Under the pieces are notes generated by a model, which was given only the letters and a program-made list of their open reading frames with translations, was not told where the DNA came from and did no database searches. A DNA stretch of 36,187 nucleotides, taken from positions 1 through 36,187 of the forward strand of contig JAHWJX010000020.1 of assembly GCA_019348195.1 (NCBI GenBank), read 5' to 3'. The DNA is from Pseudomonadota bacterium (GTDB lineage Bacteria; Pseudomonadota; Alphaproteobacteria; Caulobacterales; Caulobacteraceae). How positions within the stretch are numbered: the stretch's first letter is position 1; each line of letters starts with the position of its first letter. The position numbers and the translations under genes are program-made. This document shows positions 6,557-14,098 of this stretch, in pieces.

Positions 6557-8557
6557 ATGTTCTCAGACCAACCTCCTCCGCCCGTCCAAGAGGTCATCGT
6601 GACCGCAGCCAGACTGCGCGCCGGCGCGGGCGAGGCGGCCTTCTCAGTGGTGCGGGTAGCGCCGGAAGACACGAGCCAAATCCGCCTGGACGAGGCCCTC
6701 AAGCAGGTGCCGGGCGTGTCGCTGTTCCGGCGCACGTCCAGCCTCGCCGCGAACCCGACCACCCAGGGTTTGACCCTGCGCGCAATCGCGCCTTCCGGCG
6801 CGGGTCGGGCGCTGGTCACGCTCGACGGCGTTCCGCAGAACGACCCCTTCGGCGGCTGGGTGATCTGGAGCCAACTGCCGCCGGAGACGATCGAGGCCGC
6901 CGCCGTTGTTCGCGGCGCCGGAGCCGGGCCGTACGGGGCCGGCGCGCTGACGGGGGTGGTCGCGCTGGACGAGCGCAGTCAGGGCGGGGCGGCGGACCTG
7001 CACCTGGGTGAACTCGGAGGAGCTCGCGCGGCCGGGGCCGCCGGTCTCCGGACGGGGGCCGCGCACGTCTTTGTCGCCGCAGCGGGCGAAAAGAGCCGCG
7101 GCTTTGTACCTGTGCGAGGCGCGGAGCGCGGGGCGGCGGACACGAAGGCCGACCTGGAGGCAGGCGCAGCGACCGGGCGGCTCACCGCCGATCTTGGCCC
7201 GGCGCTGATGTCTCTGCGGGTCAACGCCTACCATGAGGCGCGCGGGGCCGGCTTGGCGGGGGCTCGGTCCCGCGCCCGAGGCGGCTCCGCCAGCGCCACC
7301 CTGGCGCGCGCGCCTTCCCCCTCGCAGTTGGGCTGGCGCCTGCAGGGCTGGGTGCGAGAGAGCGACCTGGCCAACACCTCCGTCGCGGTGGCTTCGGACC
7401 GCAGCAGGACGACCCCGGCCAACGATCAGTTCGAAACACCGGCGGCGGCGCACGGGCTCAACGCTGCGCTGCGCCGGCAGGGCGACAACCTCGAATGGGA
7501 GATCGGCTTCGACGCCCGGAGCGCTGAAGGCGAAGTGCGCGAGCTTTTTCGATTTCAGAACAACGGCTTCACGCGACTGCGGCGGGCCGGCGGGCGGACC
7601 GCGGTGGCGGGCGCCTATGGTGAGGCGACCTGGACGGGCGGGCCTTGGCTGGTCACCGCCGGGGTGCGTGCGGACGCCTGGTCGGCCACCGAGGGGCTCC
7701 GGACGGAGATCGACCGGACCAGCGGGGCCGTGCTTCTCGACGCCCGGCCGGCGGACCGGGAGGGCGTTGTTCCCACAGGCAGGCTGGGCGCGCGCCTGGG
7801 ATTGGGGCGCGGCGTGTTCGGGCGCGCGGCCGCCTATGCGGGCTTTCGCCCTGCGACGCTGAACGAGCTGCATCGTCCGTTCCGCGTCGGCAACGACCTG
7901 ACCGAGGCCAATCCGGGACTGGAGCCCGAGCGGCTGTACGGCGTCGAAGCGGGCGTGCAGGGATCCGGGGCCGCCTTCCGGTGGAGCGGCGGAGTGTTCT
8001 TCAACCAGCTGGAGGAGGCGATCGCCAATGTGACGGTGGGCTTCGGGCCCGGAACCTTCCCCCGGGCCGGCTTCGTTCCGGCCGGCGGCGTGTTGCGGGA
8101 GCGGCGCAACGCCGGCGCCGTCCAGGCCGTCGGGCTTGAGGCCGAGGCCGAACGGGAATTCGGCGAGCTTTTCAGCCTGCGTGCCGCCCTCTCCGCCACG
8201 GACGCGCGACTGGACGGCGGGAGCCTGGCTCCGCAGCTGACGGGCAAGCGCCCCGCCCAGGCGCCGATCTGGACAATCACCGGCGGTGGGGCCTGGCGTC
8301 CGGCCCCCAACTGGACCGCCCGCGCCGACCTGCGCTGGGAGTCGGCGCGCTTCGAAGACGACCTGAACAGCCGCAGGCTGGGCGCCGCCTTGCAGGTCGA
8401 CGCCCGCGTCGAGCTGGCGGTCCGGCGAGGCGCATCGGCCTACATCGGCGCCGAGAACCTGTTGGACGCCGAGGTGGAAACGGGGGAGACGGGGACTGGG
8501 GTGGAGCAGTTCTCCGCCCCGCGGGTCCTGAGGGTCGGTCTCAGGCTGAGCTACTGA
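6557..8557 (+). CDS. TonB-dependent outer-membrane receptor, signal peptide not visible
   Basis: This encodes 666 residues forming a TonB-dependent receptor: an outer-membrane barrel with an N-terminal plug that imports a ligand using TonB energy. A TonB-box-like EVIVTA lies at residues 12-17. The plug follows, with LDEALKQVPGVSLFRR, TTQGLTLRAIAPSG and RALVTLDGVPQNDPFGGWV to about residue 130. The C-terminus has the usual GAENLLDAEVETG block and ends VLRVGLRLSY with a terminal aromatic residue. The first residues (MFSDQPPPPVQ) do not form a signal peptide, and a TGA at 6521 blocks extension upstream, so export is doubtful as written. A frameshift in or loss of the signal region is likely. The ligand is unknown; its position after copAB hints at a metal but does not prove it. 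Confidence 0.85.
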   Translation: MFSDQPPPPVQEVIVTAARLRAGAGEAAFSVVRVAPEDTSQIRLDEALKQVPGVSLFRRTSSLAANPTTQGLTLRAIAPSGAGRALVTLDGVPQNDPFGGWVIWSQLPPETIEAAAVVRGAGAGPYGAGALTGVVALDERSQGGAADLHLGELGGARAAGAAGLRTGAAHVFVAAAGEKSRGFVPVRGAERGAADTKADLEAGAATGRLTADLGPALMSLRVNAYHEARGAGLAGARSRARGGSASATLARAPSPSQLGWRLQGWVRESDLANTSVAVASDRSRTTPANDQFETPAAAHGLNAALRRQGDNLEWEIGFDARSAEGEVRELFRFQNNGFTRLRRAGGRTAVAGAYGEATWTGGPWLVTAGVRADAWSATEGLRTEIDRTSGAVLLDARPADREGVVPTGRLGARLGLGRGVFGRAAAYAGFRPATLNELHRPFRVGNDLTEANPGLEPERLYGVEAGVQGSGAAFRWSGGVFFNQLEEAIANVTVGFGPGTFPRAGFVPAGGVLRERRNAGAVQAVGLEAEAEREFGELFSLRAALSATDARLDGGSLAPQLTGKRPAQAPIWTITGGGAWRPAPNWTARADLRWESARFEDDLNSRRLGAALQVDARVELAVRRGASAYIGAENLLDAEVETGETGTGVEQFSAPRVLRVGLRLSY

Positions 8558-8632
8558 CGCCGGATGATGCAGGCAAATTCAGAGCGGCGCGCGAACCCGC
8601 ACGCCGCTCCGACCTCCCGGCTCGTCTCGCCC

Positions 8633-9049
8633 CTAGCGCGGAGCGCGGGCCGCGCGCCCGCCTTGGCCGAGGCCCATCTGCTTGGCCAGATCCGAGCGCG
8701 CCTTGGCGTAGTTGGGCGCCACCATCGGATAGTCCTTGGGCAGGCTCCACTTGGAGCGGTATTCCTCAGGGCTCATATTGTACCGGGTCCGCAGGTGCCG
8801 CTTGAGCGACTTGAACTTGCGACCGTCCTCCAGGCAGACGATGAAATCCGGGTGGACGGACTTCTTCACCGGCACGGCGGGCTCGCGCGGAGCGCTTTCG
8901 ACCACTTCCGGAGCCGTGGTCACTCCCGACAGCGCCCGATGCACGCTTTGGATGAGCGCGGGCAGTTCGGTCGCCGGCACTGAGTTGTTGCTAACAAAGG
9001 CGGATACGATGTCCGCCGTCATTTCGATCACTTCCGACCTGTCGTCCAT
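8633..9049 (-). CDS. MucR/Ros family transcriptional regulator
   Basis: This is a 138-residue DNA-binding regulator of the MucR/Ros family; in alphaproteobacteria these bind AT-rich promoter DNA and act on envelope, motility and cell-cycle genes. The start at 9049 gives the standard family beginning ([20 protein letters not shown]); an upstream ATG would add about 46 residues of no known similarity. The prokaryotic zinc-finger region reads [20 protein letters not shown], followed by [11 protein letters not shown] and [20 protein letters not shown]. The second Cys position is Asp (C-x-x-D), and the place of the last His is Arg/Tyr, so classical zinc coordination looks incomplete. Some family members are known to fold without zinc. 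The gene stands alone, 147 bases downstream of the sensor kinase gene, and several such paralogues are usual per genome. Confidence 0.92.
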   Translation of the reverse strand: MDDRSEVIEMTADIVSAFVSNNSVPATELPALIQSVHRALSGVTTAPEVVESAPREPAVPVKKSVHPDFIVCLEDGRKFKSLKRHLRTRYNMSPEEYRSKWSLPKDYPMVAPNYAKARSDLAKQMGLGQGGRAARAPR

Positions 9050-9196
9050 GGTGGTCTTCAATCCTCGCTGGAGCCCGCGCGCACAATTGCGGATTCGTTT
9101 CGCTTGGGACGCGTCCCTATACAGGTTCGAGGCTGATGCCAACAGCAAAGCGTCAGTTCCGGAGAGATCGCCGGACATCGTGAACAAGATTTAGTC

Positions 9197-10573
9197 TCAT
9201 TCCGCGCGCGGAAGGACGATCTCCACCTTCAATCCACCCAGAGCGGCTGAGTCGAGCCGGACGTCGCCCCCGTAGGCGCGCGCAAGCTCATCGACGATCG
9301 ACAGTCCCAATCCGGAACCGGGCGCCGACTCGTCCAGCCGGGCGCCTCTCTGCATCACCTCCGCGCGGCGTTCCGGCGGGAGCCCCGGGCCGTCGTCCTC
9401 GATGGTCACGCGAAGCCGCTCGGGATGGTCGCCGACCACCGACGCCCGCGCGCGCACTCTGCGGCGGCACCATTTGCAAGCGTTCTCCAGGACATTGCCG
9501 ACCACCTCCAGCAGGTCCTGGCGCTCGCCCAGGAAGGCGAGGTCGTCGGGCGCGTCCCAATCGATCTCCACACCCTTGTCCTGATGAATGCGCTCCAGCG
9601 CGAGAACGAGCTCCTCCAGGATGGGCGCGACCTCGGTGCGCTCTCCCTGCCCCTGGGCCCGCGCGGCCGCTCGCGCCCGCCGAAGGTGGTGATCGACATG
9701 GTCGCGCATGGCGTTGGCCTGGCGGTGGATCACGTCCGCCAAATCCCCTGGATGGGCGCCGGCTTCAGTCAGCATGACGGAGATGGGCGTCTTCAGCGCG
9801 TGGGCGAGGTTGCCGACGTGAGTGCGTTGCCGCTCCACCACCTCCTGGTTGTGGTCCAGCAGCGCGTTCAGCTCCCCGGTGAGGGGAGCCAGCTCTTCCG
9901 GATAGGTTCCTGTGAGACGTTGCGCCTTGCCCCGTCGCACCCGAGCGATCTCGCGCCGGATGTCGAACACCGGTCGCAGCCCGAACCTGACCTGTACGAA
10001 GACGGCGACCACCAGCCCGCCCCCGAGCAGCAACAAGGCTATGGCGGTGGTGAGCGCGAAGCGAAGCGCGTCGGCGTCGAGCGGCGCGCGATCCTCGGCG
10101 GCCACGAACAGGATGGGCGCCGCGCGTCCGGGAAGCCGGGACAGCAAGGCGGCCGCCCGAAGCCGCTCCTCCGCCGGGCCGCGAAGATCGAAAAACAGCG
10201 TGCCGCCTGGATCGGCCTGAGCCTGCCGGATCACCGGCTGGGGAAGGACGAGTTCCGCGTCCCAGAGGGACCTGGACCGTGCAAGCGTGGTCGCGGTTCC
10301 GTTGGGGGCGACCTCCGCGATTTGATAGTAGCGCCCCGAATAGGCGCGCTGATGCCCTGCGTCGCCCAGCACCGCCGGCAGCAGGGCGCCGTCGGGATCG
10401 ATGTTGGTGCCCGCCAGCAGGGCGGTCACGGTCTCATCCAGGCCGCGATCGAACTGGCGCAGCGTGGCTTGTTGAAAGAAGGCGCTGAGCGCCACGCCGG
10501 TGAGCAGCAGGGCGGCGAGGATCCATCCGGCGGCCAGCCAGACCAGTCGCCGAACCAGCGAGCCCGGCCTCAT
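9197..10573 (-). CDS. Two-component sensor histidine kinase, PhoQ/QseC-like layout
   Basis: This encodes a 458-residue inner-membrane sensor kinase. A first membrane helix (about residues 10-32) is followed by a periplasmic domain of about 135 residues, a second helix (about 172-194) and a HAMP linker. The DHp domain carries AHALKTP with phosphoacceptor His258. The ATP-binding domain has the N box (NVLENACKW, Asn364), G1 (DDGPGLP, about 393-399) and G2 (GSGLGLS, about 419-425), so it looks fully active. Its start overlaps the response-regulator stop by four bases (ATGA), so the two are co-translated. The signal is unknown. Candidates in this operon type include cations, antimicrobial peptides and metals; the nearby copper cluster makes copper possible but nothing in the sensor domain shows it. 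Confidence 0.93.
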   Translation of the reverse strand: MRPGSLVRRLVWLAAGWILAALLLTGVALSAFFQQATLRQFDRGLDETVTALLAGTNIDPDGALLPAVLGDAGHQRAYSGRYYQIAEVAPNGTATTLARSRSLWDAELVLPQPVIRQAQADPGGTLFFDLRGPAEERLRAAALLSRLPGRAAPILFVAAEDRAPLDADALRFALTTAIALLLLGGGLVVAVFVQVRFGLRPVFDIRREIARVRRGKAQRLTGTYPEELAPLTGELNALLDHNQEVVERQRTHVGNLAHALKTPISVMLTEAGAHPGDLADVIHRQANAMRDHVDHHLRRARAAARAQGQGERTEVAPILEELVLALERIHQDKGVEIDWDAPDDLAFLGERQDLLEVVGNVLENACKWCRRRVRARASVVGDHPERLRVTIEDDGPGLPPERRAEVMQRGARLDESAPGSGLGLSIVDELARAYGGDVRLDSAALGGLKVEIVLPRAE

Positions 10574-11253
10574 GCCCCGGCGCCGGCCTCGTCCTCCAGG
10601 CAGACCAGACGATACCCCAGGCCGCGCACCGTCTCGATGCGGTCAGCGCCGATCTTCTTGCGGACACGACCCACGAACACTTCGATCGTGTTGCTGTCGC
10701 GGTCGAAGTCCTGATCGTACAGGTGTTCGACCAACTCCGTTCGGCTGATCACACGGCCCTGCTGCATCATCAGATAGTGGAGCAGCCGGTACTCCAGCGA
10801 GGTCAGCCGCAAGGGCTCGCCGTTGACGGAGGCCCTTGCAGACCGCGGATCCAGACGCAGGCCGCCGCAGGTCAGCGTTGGCGAGGCCTGACCCGCCGCC
10901 CGGCGCAAGAGCGCGCGCAGGCGCGCCAGCAGTTCCTCGGTGTGGAAGGGCTTGGTCAGGTAGTCGTCCGCGCCGGCGTCGAACCCCGCGACCTTCTCGC
11001 TCCAGGCGCCCCGGGCGGTGAGGATCAGGACCGGCGTGGTGCGTCCATCGCGGCGCCAACGCTCCAGAACGCTGACGCCGTCCACCTTGGGCAGCCCAAG
11101 GTCCAGAATGACGGCGTCGTACGGCTCCGTCTCCCCCAGGAACTGCGCTTCTTCGCCGTCGGGCGCGTGATCCACGGCGTAGCCGGCGTCGTCGAGCGAC
11201 GCTTTCAGCTGGCGCGACAGATCCGGATCGTCCTCGACCAGCAAAACGCGCAT
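10570..11253 (-). CDS. OmpR/PhoB family response regulator
   Basis: This encodes 227 residues: a receiver domain (about 1-115) and a winged-helix DNA-binding domain (about 130-220). The acidic pocket is Asp8/Asp9, the phosphorylated residue is Asp51 (VILDLGLP), and the conserved Thr and Lys lie in LILTARG and LTKPF. The output domain ends with NTIEVFVGRVRKKIGADRI and VRGLGYRL, typical of the OmpR family. The gene directly follows the PepSY gene (its ATG abuts the preceding TAG) and overlaps the kinase start, giving a tight three-gene operon. The direct repeat at 11629-11650 upstream of the operon has the spacing expected for binding by this family, so autoregulation is likely but inferred. 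Confidence 0.95.
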   Translation of the reverse strand: MRVLLVEDDPDLSRQLKASLDDAGYAVDHAPDGEEAQFLGETEPYDAVILDLGLPKVDGVSVLERWRRDGRTTPVLILTARGAWSEKVAGFDAGADDYLTKPFHTEELLARLRALLRRAAGQASPTLTCGGLRLDPRSARASVNGEPLRLTSLEYRLLHYLMMQQGRVISRTELVEHLYDQDFDRDSNTIEVFVGRVRKKIGADRIETVRGLGYRLVCLEDEAGAGA

Positions 11254-11604
11254 CTATTCTCCATCTGCGCGGATGACCGCGCCGGTTTGGGCGTCCACGA
11301 TGTAGTCGATGCGCCGTCCATCGGACGCCGCCCAACGCACGCGGTAGACGACCCGATCGCCTTGCAGTTCCTGGCCCACATCGAGATGCCGGCCCGGCGT
11401 GCGGCGGCGCAGCTGATCCAACACGCGGCCGAGAGGCACCTGCCGGCCCCGGCGCACGGCGTCGCGCGCCTCGTCCTGCTGCGCGCGGTAACCCGCGCCG
11501 AGTGAACTGGGCTGGCCCAGTTGGACGGGGAACAGGCTCGGGAACGCCGAAGCCGAAGCGGGCAAGGCGGTCAGAAGCGCGATGATGACTGCGAGCCTTC
11601 GCAT
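11254..11604 (-). CDS. PepSY domain periplasmic protein
   Basis: This is a 116-residue protein with a signal peptide (MRRLAVIIALLTALPASASA) and one PepSY domain: ARDAVRRGRQVPLGRVLDQL, then VGQELQGDRVVYRVRW and a final strand YIVDAQTGAVIRADGE. PepSY domains are small periplasmic modules often encoded with two-component systems of this type; they may inhibit proteases or modulate the sensor. The start at 11604 is preferred to an ATG eight codons upstream because it places the charged residues directly before the hydrophobic core. It is the first gene of the PepSY-regulator-kinase operon, with no gap to the regulator, so it is likely part of the same signalling circuit. Confidence 0.88.
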   Translation of the reverse strand: MRRLAVIIALLTALPASASAFPSLFPVQLGQPSSLGAGYRAQQDEARDAVRRGRQVPLGRVLDQLRRRTPGRHLDVGQELQGDRVVYRVRWAASDGRRIDYIVDAQTGAVIRADGE

Positions 11605-11628
11605 GACGTCGAAGCTATGCCGAAACAA

Positions 11629-11650
11629 CTGAACCCGGCCTGAATGCGGG
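11629..11650 (-). promoter_or_regulatory. 11-bp-period direct repeat upstream of the two-component operon
   Basis: On the minus strand TTCAG occurs twice with six bases between (TTCAG-GCCGGG-TTCAG), within two 11-base units at 11640-11650 and 11629-11639. The repeat ends 24 bases before the PepSY start codon. OmpR-family regulators typically bind two half-sites in direct orientation with a period of 10-11 bp, so this is a plausible autoregulatory site for the regulator encoded at 10570-11253. The promoter itself is not clear. No second copy of this exact repeat was noticed upstream of the copper genes. Confidence 0.45.
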
Positions 11651-11828
11651 ATTCACGCATAGGGTTGCGCCGGCGCGACCCGCCGGAGGGATCACTGCAT
11701 TTGGAGGCGCACAAACCGTCATCCGCGATCTCCCCCCAGCTTCAGCCCGCCGCGCGAGTCCGCAGGATGACCGTTTCGGGAAGGGAGCGGCGGGGCGAGC
11801 GCGAGCGACGGTCACCGGCCCTCGCCCC

Positions 11829-12731
11829 TCATCCGGCCCTGCGGGGCTGATAGGGCCGTTCGCGTCGCCAGCGTTCGGCGAAGGCCTCCAGCTCAGGATC
11901 CGGAGTCTCGGGCAAGGTGACGGCCAGACGTACAAACAAGTCGCCCCGCCGACCCGTGTCGCCGTCCACGGCGCCCCGGCCCTTGAGACGCAGCGTCTTG
12001 CCGGTGTTGGAGCCCTTGGGCACGGTGAGGGTCACGGGACCGTCGGGAGTGGGCGCTTCGATCTTGGCGCCCAGCACCGCGTCCGGCACCGAGACCGGCA
12101 GGTCCATCTGCAGGTCCGCGCCCTCGCGCCGGAACACGGGGTGGGGCCGGATCGCCAGCTCGATCATGGCGTCGCCGGAAGCCCCGCCCCGACCGGGAGC
12201 GCCCTGTCCCTTGAGCCGAAGAGTCTGGCCGTCCGCGGCCGCCGGCGGGATGACGACCTCCACCGTACGGCCGTCCGAGAATGCGATCCGCTTCTTGCCG
12301 CCCAGGATCGCCTCTTCGAGGTCGATTTCGAGCCGCGCGCGGACATCGGCGCCCCGCGACGCGCCGCGGGCGCTTCCGCCCATGGCCCCGAAGGGCCCGC
12401 CCCCGCCGAACATCTGGCTCAGGATGTCGTCGAAGTCCGCACCTTCGTAGCGGGCGCCCGCTCCATTGGTCGAGCCGCCGAAGCCGCTGCGGCCGAAGCC
12501 GGTCTCCCGGCCATCAGAGTCGATTTCGCCGCGGTCGTATTTCTCGCGCTTCTCCGCATCGCCCAAGACGTCGAAAGCGGCGTTGATCGACTTGAAGCGA
12601 TCTTCGGACTTGGTGTCGCCCGGGTTGCGGTCCGGATGCAGATCCTTGGCGAGCTTGCGGTAAGCGCTCCGGATCGTCTCCGCGTCCGCCGTCCGGGACA
12701 CGCCGAGCTCCTGGTAAAGATCTTTGGCCAT
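11829..12731 (-). CDS. DnaJ/CbpA-type J-domain co-chaperone
   Basis: This encodes 300 residues. The J domain covers about residues 1-70, with His32-Pro33-Asp34, which stimulates DnaK ATPase activity. A Gly-rich linker follows (about 80-135: GFGRSGFGGS and QMFGGGGPFGAMGG), then the two C-terminal substrate-binding beta domains (DVRARLEIDLEEAILGGKK, IPPAAADGQTLRLKGQG, LTVPKGSNTGKTLRLKGRG). There is no CxxCxGxG zinc-finger region, so this is a class B protein like CbpA and not DnaJ itself. The length matches CbpA-like proteins. It acts in the cytoplasm. The gene stands apart from the two-component operon by 224 bases, where I see no other gene. Confidence 0.93.
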   Translation of the reverse strand: MAKDLYQELGVSRTADAETIRSAYRKLAKDLHPDRNPGDTKSEDRFKSINAAFDVLGDAEKREKYDRGEIDSDGRETGFGRSGFGGSTNGAGARYEGADFDDILSQMFGGGGPFGAMGGSARGASRGADVRARLEIDLEEAILGGKKRIAFSDGRTVEVVIPPAAADGQTLRLKGQGAPGRGGASGDAMIELAIRPHPVFRREGADLQMDLPVSVPDAVLGAKIEAPTPDGPVTLTVPKGSNTGKTLRLKGRGAVDGDTGRRGDLFVRLAVTLPETPDPELEAFAERWRRERPYQPRRAG

Positions 12732-12793
12732 TTGCCGCTGAGGTAGGCTGGCGGCCCCGTCCGGGCAAGGCGGGCTGTGACCCTACAGCCACA

Positions 12794-12824
12794 GCGTTCC
12801 TGGGCGGAACGCCCCTCCGAGGGG
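12794..12824. other. Pair of small hairpins between DUF1697 and dnaJ-like genes
   Basis: Two stem-loops lie side by side: arms GCGTTCC (12794-12800) and GGAACGC (12806-12812) with a 5-base loop, and arms CCCCT (12812-12816) and AGGGG (12820-12824). They sit just after the stop of the leftward DUF1697 gene and before the J-domain gene. No T-run follows on the minus strand, so termination is possible but weakly supported; they could also be mRNA-stabilising structure. Confidence 0.35.
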
Positions 12825-12837
12825 GTTCGAACCGTCG

Positions 12838-13419
12838 TCAGTCCGGCCCCGCAGCCGCCCCCACCTCGGCCGCCAGCGCCCGCAGCCGCAACACCGTGTT
12901 CCAGTTCCGCCCCGTTCCGCTGCAGCCCAAGGTCCGCCGGTAGGCTGCGGGCGTGAGCCTGCTCAGGCTGTCCGGACCGCTGAACACGATCCAGGCCGTG
13001 TCGCCCACCACCCGCACCTTGTCCGGCGGCTGCACCAGCGCCTCAAAGGCCCGCGCGCCCGCCTCGCAGGGCGCCCGCTTCAGCAGCGTCGCCAGCAGCT
13101 TGCTGGGCCGCTCCGCCGCATCCTCGGGAAACGGGTTCCCCGCCATCATGGCGTCCCAGGCGGCCAGATCGCGGACCATGACGTCCAGCTCCGGCCCGAT
13201 CCGCTGCGCGATCTCCTGCTCCAGCAAGGTCTCCAGCTCCGCCCCGACCGGTCCCGAAGTTCTGAACACCGCATTGCCGCTGGCGATCAGCGTCCGAGCG
13301 CCGGCAAATCCCAGGTCCTCCAACAGGGCGCGCAACTCCGCCATGGGCACCCGGTTCTTGCCCGTGGGCATCACGCCCCGCAGCAGCGCGATCTGGATCA
13401 GGGCCGCTCTCCCCACCAC
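12838..13419 (-). CDS. DUF1697 family protein
   Basis: This is a cytoplasmic protein of unknown function in the DUF1697 family. Family features are the opening IALLRGVMPTGKNRVPMAEL, then TLIASGNAVFRTSG, an internal VMVRDLAAWDAMMAGNPFPE stretch, and the C-terminal RTLGCSGTGRNWNTVLRL, where family members usually have a T-x-RNW-x-T motif. The start is uncertain. The frame is open up to an ATG at 13473, inside the upstream gene, but a GTG at 13419 (or the next codon, also GTG) follows that gene's stop by about 20 bases and gives about 193 residues, close to the usual length of about 180. It may be cotranscribed with the two genes upstream. Confidence 0.82.
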   Translation of the reverse strand: MVGRAALIQIALLRGVMPTGKNRVPMAELRALLEDLGFAGARTLIASGNAVFRTSGPVGAELETLLEQEIAQRIGPELDVMVRDLAAWDAMMAGNPFPEDAAERPSKLLATLLKRAPCEAGARAFEALVQPPDKVRVVGDTAWIVFSGPDSLSRLTPAAYRRTLGCSGTGRNWNTVLRLRALAAEVGAAAGPD

Positions 13420-13439
13420 AATCCGATATCCGGTCGCGC

Positions 13440-14069
13440 TCAGCTTCCGAGTCGCCACACCATAGACACCCACACCGCCTTGCCCGCCTCCGTTTCATCG
13501 ACGGGATGGAGGCGGAAACGCCGCTGCGCCAATAGCCGGGTAGCCTCGCCGAAGCCGTACCCCGCTGGCGCTTCGAACAGAGATCGGCATCCGTCCAGAG
13601 AGCCGTTCGCACGAACGGTGCAAAGCACGTTCGCCTGCCCGCTCACGCCGCCTCGCCGAGCTCTGTCAGGATACAAGCGCGCCAAGTCGGCCCCGCTGGG
13701 TCGGGACGCCCATTCCAGCCCCTCGACCAGCGGCGGCGCGTCGGAGGGCGTGATCCGTTGCTGCCCAGCGTCCTCGACCGAGAGGTCGAAGCCAACGGGG
13801 ATGGTGAACACGTCGCCCTTCTTCGGCCCGCCGTTCGCCGGGGATTTCAGGCGCAAACGGGGCGCCATGCCCAGAGCCGCCGAACCGAAGCCTCGCGCCG
13901 GCGGCTGCTCGGAGAGGATCACGCAGTCCCGGGCGGTTCCATCGCCGCCCGCTTGGCAGCGCAGTTTCACCCGACCTTGTATGCGGGCCTCGGGACCGGG
14001 ACTTCCTTCCTCAGACGCCGCGGGCGTCGCCTGGAGCATGATCAGACAGGCTAGAACGGACGCAATCAT
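13440..14069 (-). CDS. Secreted protein with two TonB-C-like repeats
   Basis: This encodes 209 residues with a short signal peptide (MIASVLACLIMLQATPAAS). Two similar halves are visible. The first, about residues 28-100, has VKLRCQAGGDGTARDCVILSE, then GFGSAALGMAPRLRL and a strand FTIPVGFDL. The second, about 140-209, has VLCTVRANGSLDGCRSLFE, then GFGEATRLLAQRRFRL and VWVSMVWRL. The pattern of a strand, a Gly-rich turn with a Cys pair, a helix and a final strand resembles the C-terminal domain of TonB-family proteins. There is no N-terminal membrane anchor or Pro-rich span as in true TonB, so it is not an energy transducer of the usual type. A good ribosome site (GGAGG) lies before the ATG at 14069. 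The function is unknown. Confidence 0.72.
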   Translation of the reverse strand: MIASVLACLIMLQATPAASEEGSPGPEARIQGRVKLRCQAGGDGTARDCVILSEQPPARGFGSAALGMAPRLRLKSPANGGPKKGDVFTIPVGFDLSVEDAGQQRITPSDAPPLVEGLEWASRPSGADLARLYPDRARRGGVSGQANVLCTVRANGSLDGCRSLFEAPAGYGFGEATRLLAQRRFRLHPVDETEAGKAVWVSMVWRLGS

Positions 14070-14098
14070 CGAACCTCCCCCCTGGTCACGCCGCCGTT

